A stretch of DNA of 64,000 nucleotides from Eudorina sp. 2006-703-Eu-15 (lineage: Eukaryota > Chlorophyta > Chlorophyceae > Chlamydomonadales > Volvocaceae): the NCBI GenBank assembly GCA_003117195.1, contig BDSI01000009.1:310001-374000 (forward strand), in the 5' to 3' direction. Shown here in pieces: positions 61,727-64,000 of this stretch. The translations under genes and the position numbers were made by a program. Positions within the stretch are counted from its first letter, which is position 1. Each line of letters begins with the position of its first letter. The notes under the pieces are model-generated. The model was given only the letters and a program-made list of their open reading frames with translations, was not told the origin of the DNA and ran no database searches.

Positions 61727-63960
61727 TCAGCGGCGGAGACCGGCCGGCAAGTCCAGCCACAACAAGTTTCCTCCGGCACTACCACCGCCAGCGCCGCCAC
61801 TGCCGCTGCCATCCCCGGTGTTGCCTCCGCCCTCGCTGGTCCCCGATCGTCCGAGAGCAAGCGGTGAGTCGGCCAGCCGTAGCAACGTTTGCATGTCGTA
61901 ACGCAGTCGCTGGTCATAGTACGACAGATCTTCATCGGCGCCCGCACCGCCCGCCGCTGCGGAGCCGCTCGCCCGCCGCTTCCCACCGGCGCCTTTCCCC
62001 GCGCGGGGTCCCGCCGCCGCCGCCGCCGCTGTTCGCGACGACGACGACGACGGAGACGCTGAAGGCCCCGCCGTGGGCCCCAACCCTGCGACGCCCCCCG
62101 GGACCGCCGCCTTGCCGTTGACCACCACCCACGCGCCCGGACCACACGACGCCGCCAGTCTGCTCGCCTCCTGCTCCGGAACCAGCCAGCACGCCTGCAG
62201 CTCCAGGCGGCCCAACGAGGGCAGGCTGCTGGCCAGGAGCTGCGCGCCGTGGCTGGTCAGCGGGGCGTCCTGCGGGGCCGAGGGAACGGGAGGGGAAGGG
62301 GGTACAGGGGAGAGGAGTGAGGGCCTCACACACCCGCTAGGACCCAGGAGCTAAACGCGGGCCAAGTCAACAACAAGGTCGTCCTGGGCCGACAGGAGAG
62401 CATGACAGCGAAACCTGCACAGTGTGTATAGAGAAGAGACCCGCATGTGTGTGTGGGGAGGAAGGGGGGGAGGGGGCCGAAAGACGACAATGGGACCCAA
62501 CGGACAGGTTGGGTCGCAAAACCTTAACGGCAGCGCGGTTGGATGAGCGGCTCTGCACATGCACCGGCCGGTTCAGATACGACCGGGAGAGGGGCCGGCT
62601 GTCTCCGGGACCACGGTGTGGCAGGAAAGAGGTCGCTGGCTTCGGAGTTGTGTATGGCAACTCCGAAGACAGCGACCTCTTTCCTGCCATACTCTTCGGA
62701 GTTGCCATACACAGGTCCCCACCCACCCGGATGAGCAGGCTGTGCAGGTTCGGCAGCCTCGCCGCCGCCAGCGCCGCCGCCGCCGCGTCAGTGACGCCCT
62801 GCCCGCCCAGCTTCAGCTGCTCCAGGTTCCGCACCCCGCCGCCGCAGCCCGCCGCCGCAGCCCTGCTGCCGTCCCTCGCGCCGCCGCTGCTCTCTCCGGC
62901 GCCCCCCGCAACCAGCGCCCGGAGACCCGCCTCGTTGACCCGGGTGCCCAGCAAGTTGAGTCGCCGCAGGTGCGGCCAGACTGGCCCACTGCTGCCACTG
63001 CCGCCATCCGCGGGGCCGCCGACGCCCGTACTCGCTCCACCGCCGCCAACGGACCCCCGCCGCACCGCTCCCACCTCGCCCGCAGCAGCCTCCGCCACGG
63101 CCCAGACGTCCGGGACGTCCTCACCCTGCGCTCGGTGCGGGTGCTCCTGCGCGCCCGCCGGTGCGGGTTGCGGTGGCGGCGGGGGTGGCTGTCGAGGGGG
63201 TGACGGCGGCGGCGGCGGCGCCATGCTGAGTTCGGTGTTGGCGGACAGGTTGAGCGCGGTGAGGGCGGTGAGCTGCTGGAGCCAGGACACGGCTGCGTCG
63301 GTCAGGGCGCCGGACGAGAGATCCAGGTCCTGAGGTGAGATTAGGTAAGCGGGGGGTTGTTGCAGGTAAACAGACGTTAAGAGGGGTTGAGGTGAGGGGA
63401 GGGGAGGGAGGCGGTGGTCGCCGGGGCCCAAGGCGGCGCGGGGGAGGAAGTACGGCGGTGGAGGCAATGGAGCGCAGTTGGATGGTACAGAGCTCTGGGG
63501 GCACCTCGCGTCTTGCACAGCGGCAGGGGTCAGGGCCCGGCGCGGAGTTGTGTGTGGGGGGGGGGAAGGGTAAGGCGGACAAGGTTTTTGGATCGTGGGC
63601 TGTGAGTTCGGAGGGCAGCAACCTGAAAGTGGCACCAACCTGAATGTGGGTCAAGCTCCGAGCTGTCGGCCTCCGAGCTGTCGGCCTCCGAGCTGCCTTT
63701 CCATTTTCAACAAACCCGGAATTGTGCGCATATGCAGCAGCTCGCGGCACCCTTCCCCCCCTCCCCACTTCCCTCCCTCCCCCTTTTCCCTCCCTCCCCC
63801 CCTTCCCTCCCTCCCTCCCCCCTTTCCCTCCCTCCCTCCCCCCCAGCAAACACGCACTCACCTGCAGCTGCGGCAGCCCCGCCGCCACCAGGGCCGCGAC
63901 TCCTGCCGTACTGCTTGCCCGCGTGCCGGCCGCCGCCAGTCTTTGGAGCGCCGGCGCGCA
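61727..63960 (-). CDS. Leucine-rich-repeat protein (5' end off window)
   Basis: Three exons are visible, 63862-63960, 62727-63329 and 61727-62269, all in phase 0, giving 414 residues to a TGA. The gene continues beyond the right edge. LRR units of the ribonuclease-inhibitor type are seen: VAALVAAGLPQLQDLDLSSG, LQQLTALTALNLSANTELS, VWPHLRRLNLLGTRVNEAGL, VRNLEQLKLGGQGVTDAAA, LPNLHSLLIR and LLASSLPSLGRLELQACW. Between repeats there are Pro-, Gly- and Ser-rich inserts. The C-terminal 130 residues are low-complexity apart from a short helical DEDLSYYDQRLRYDMQTLLR. Such repeats bind proteins; no partner or enzyme domain is visible, so a function cannot be given. A SCF F-box could lie in the unseen N-terminus. 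Confidence 0.88.
62619..62712. repeat. Three-armed inverted repeat in an LRR-gene intron
   Basis: Arms 62619-62650 and 62658-62689 pair at 31 of 32 positions around a 7-base loop. A third segment, 62693-62712, is exactly complementary to 62650-62669, so two mutually exclusive hairpins can form. All lie in the intron 62270-62726, ending just beside the donor. Confidence 0.88.
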
Positions 63961-64000
63961 CTGCGGACGGGCGGGGTGGAGGCAGGTGACGGGGGCGGAA

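Overview
The window is nuclear DNA of a green alga, most likely a volvocine (the Chlamydomonas, Gonium and Volvox lineage). The signs are GC-rich coding DNA, many short GT-AG introns, Ala/Gly-rich low-complexity linkers, TGTAA polyadenylation motifs, a flagellar outer-arm dynein intermediate chain, and an N-terminal MBOAT and OGDH exon structure that can be followed by conserved protein blocks. The species is not determined. I see no prokaryotic operons, rRNA, tRNA or CRISPR.

Layout, left to right. (1) 270-10124, minus: mitochondrial 2-oxoglutarate dehydrogenase E1, 17 exons, with the C-terminus beyond the left edge. (2) 11584-15548, plus: a 1224-residue protein with a degenerate C-terminal MYND-type zinc finger, divergent from OGDH. 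(3) 17356-22106, minus: a complete 7-exon gene of the DUF3445 (haem-dependent oxidative N-demethylase alpha-like) family. (4) 25626-30230, plus: a complete 10-exon MBOAT lysophospholipid acyltransferase. (5) 31693-33135, minus: a 136-residue Pro/Tyr/Trp-containing protein of unknown function, head-to-head with (6) 33374-35330, plus: a 538-residue protein with helical N-terminus and C-terminal membrane anchor, possibly APEM9/PEX26-like. (7) about 36882-37919, minus: unrecognised exons. (8) 39101-40019, plus: a small Sel1-repeat-like protein. (9) 42115-46660, minus: outer dynein arm intermediate chain IC78 (ODA9/DNAI1), 8 exons, complete. (10) 48155-54851, minus: mitochondrial complex I 75-kDa subunit, 13 exons, complete. 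(11) 56525 to about 58746, minus: an unrecognised Cys-rich, low-complexity protein. (12) 61727-63960, minus: a leucine-rich-repeat protein running off the right edge.

The gene set is a normal eukaryotic mixture: two mitochondrial respiratory enzymes (OGDH and complex I), one lipid enzyme, one ciliary motor subunit, and several lineage-specific proteins. They are not a functional cluster. For the recognised genes exon joins were checked by reading frame: the HODM-like, MBOAT, ODA9 and NUOS1 models each close in frame from ATG to stop.

Non-coding DNA is rich in microsatellites, tandem repeats, small dispersed repeats (several sharing the same orientation and sitting in introns), and four long near-perfect hairpins that are candidates for small-RNA precursors or foldback elements. 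I did not find a clearly undescribed multi-gene system. The most interesting leads are the HODM-like gene in an alga, the candidate peroxin, the unrecognised Cys-rich gene and the hairpins.
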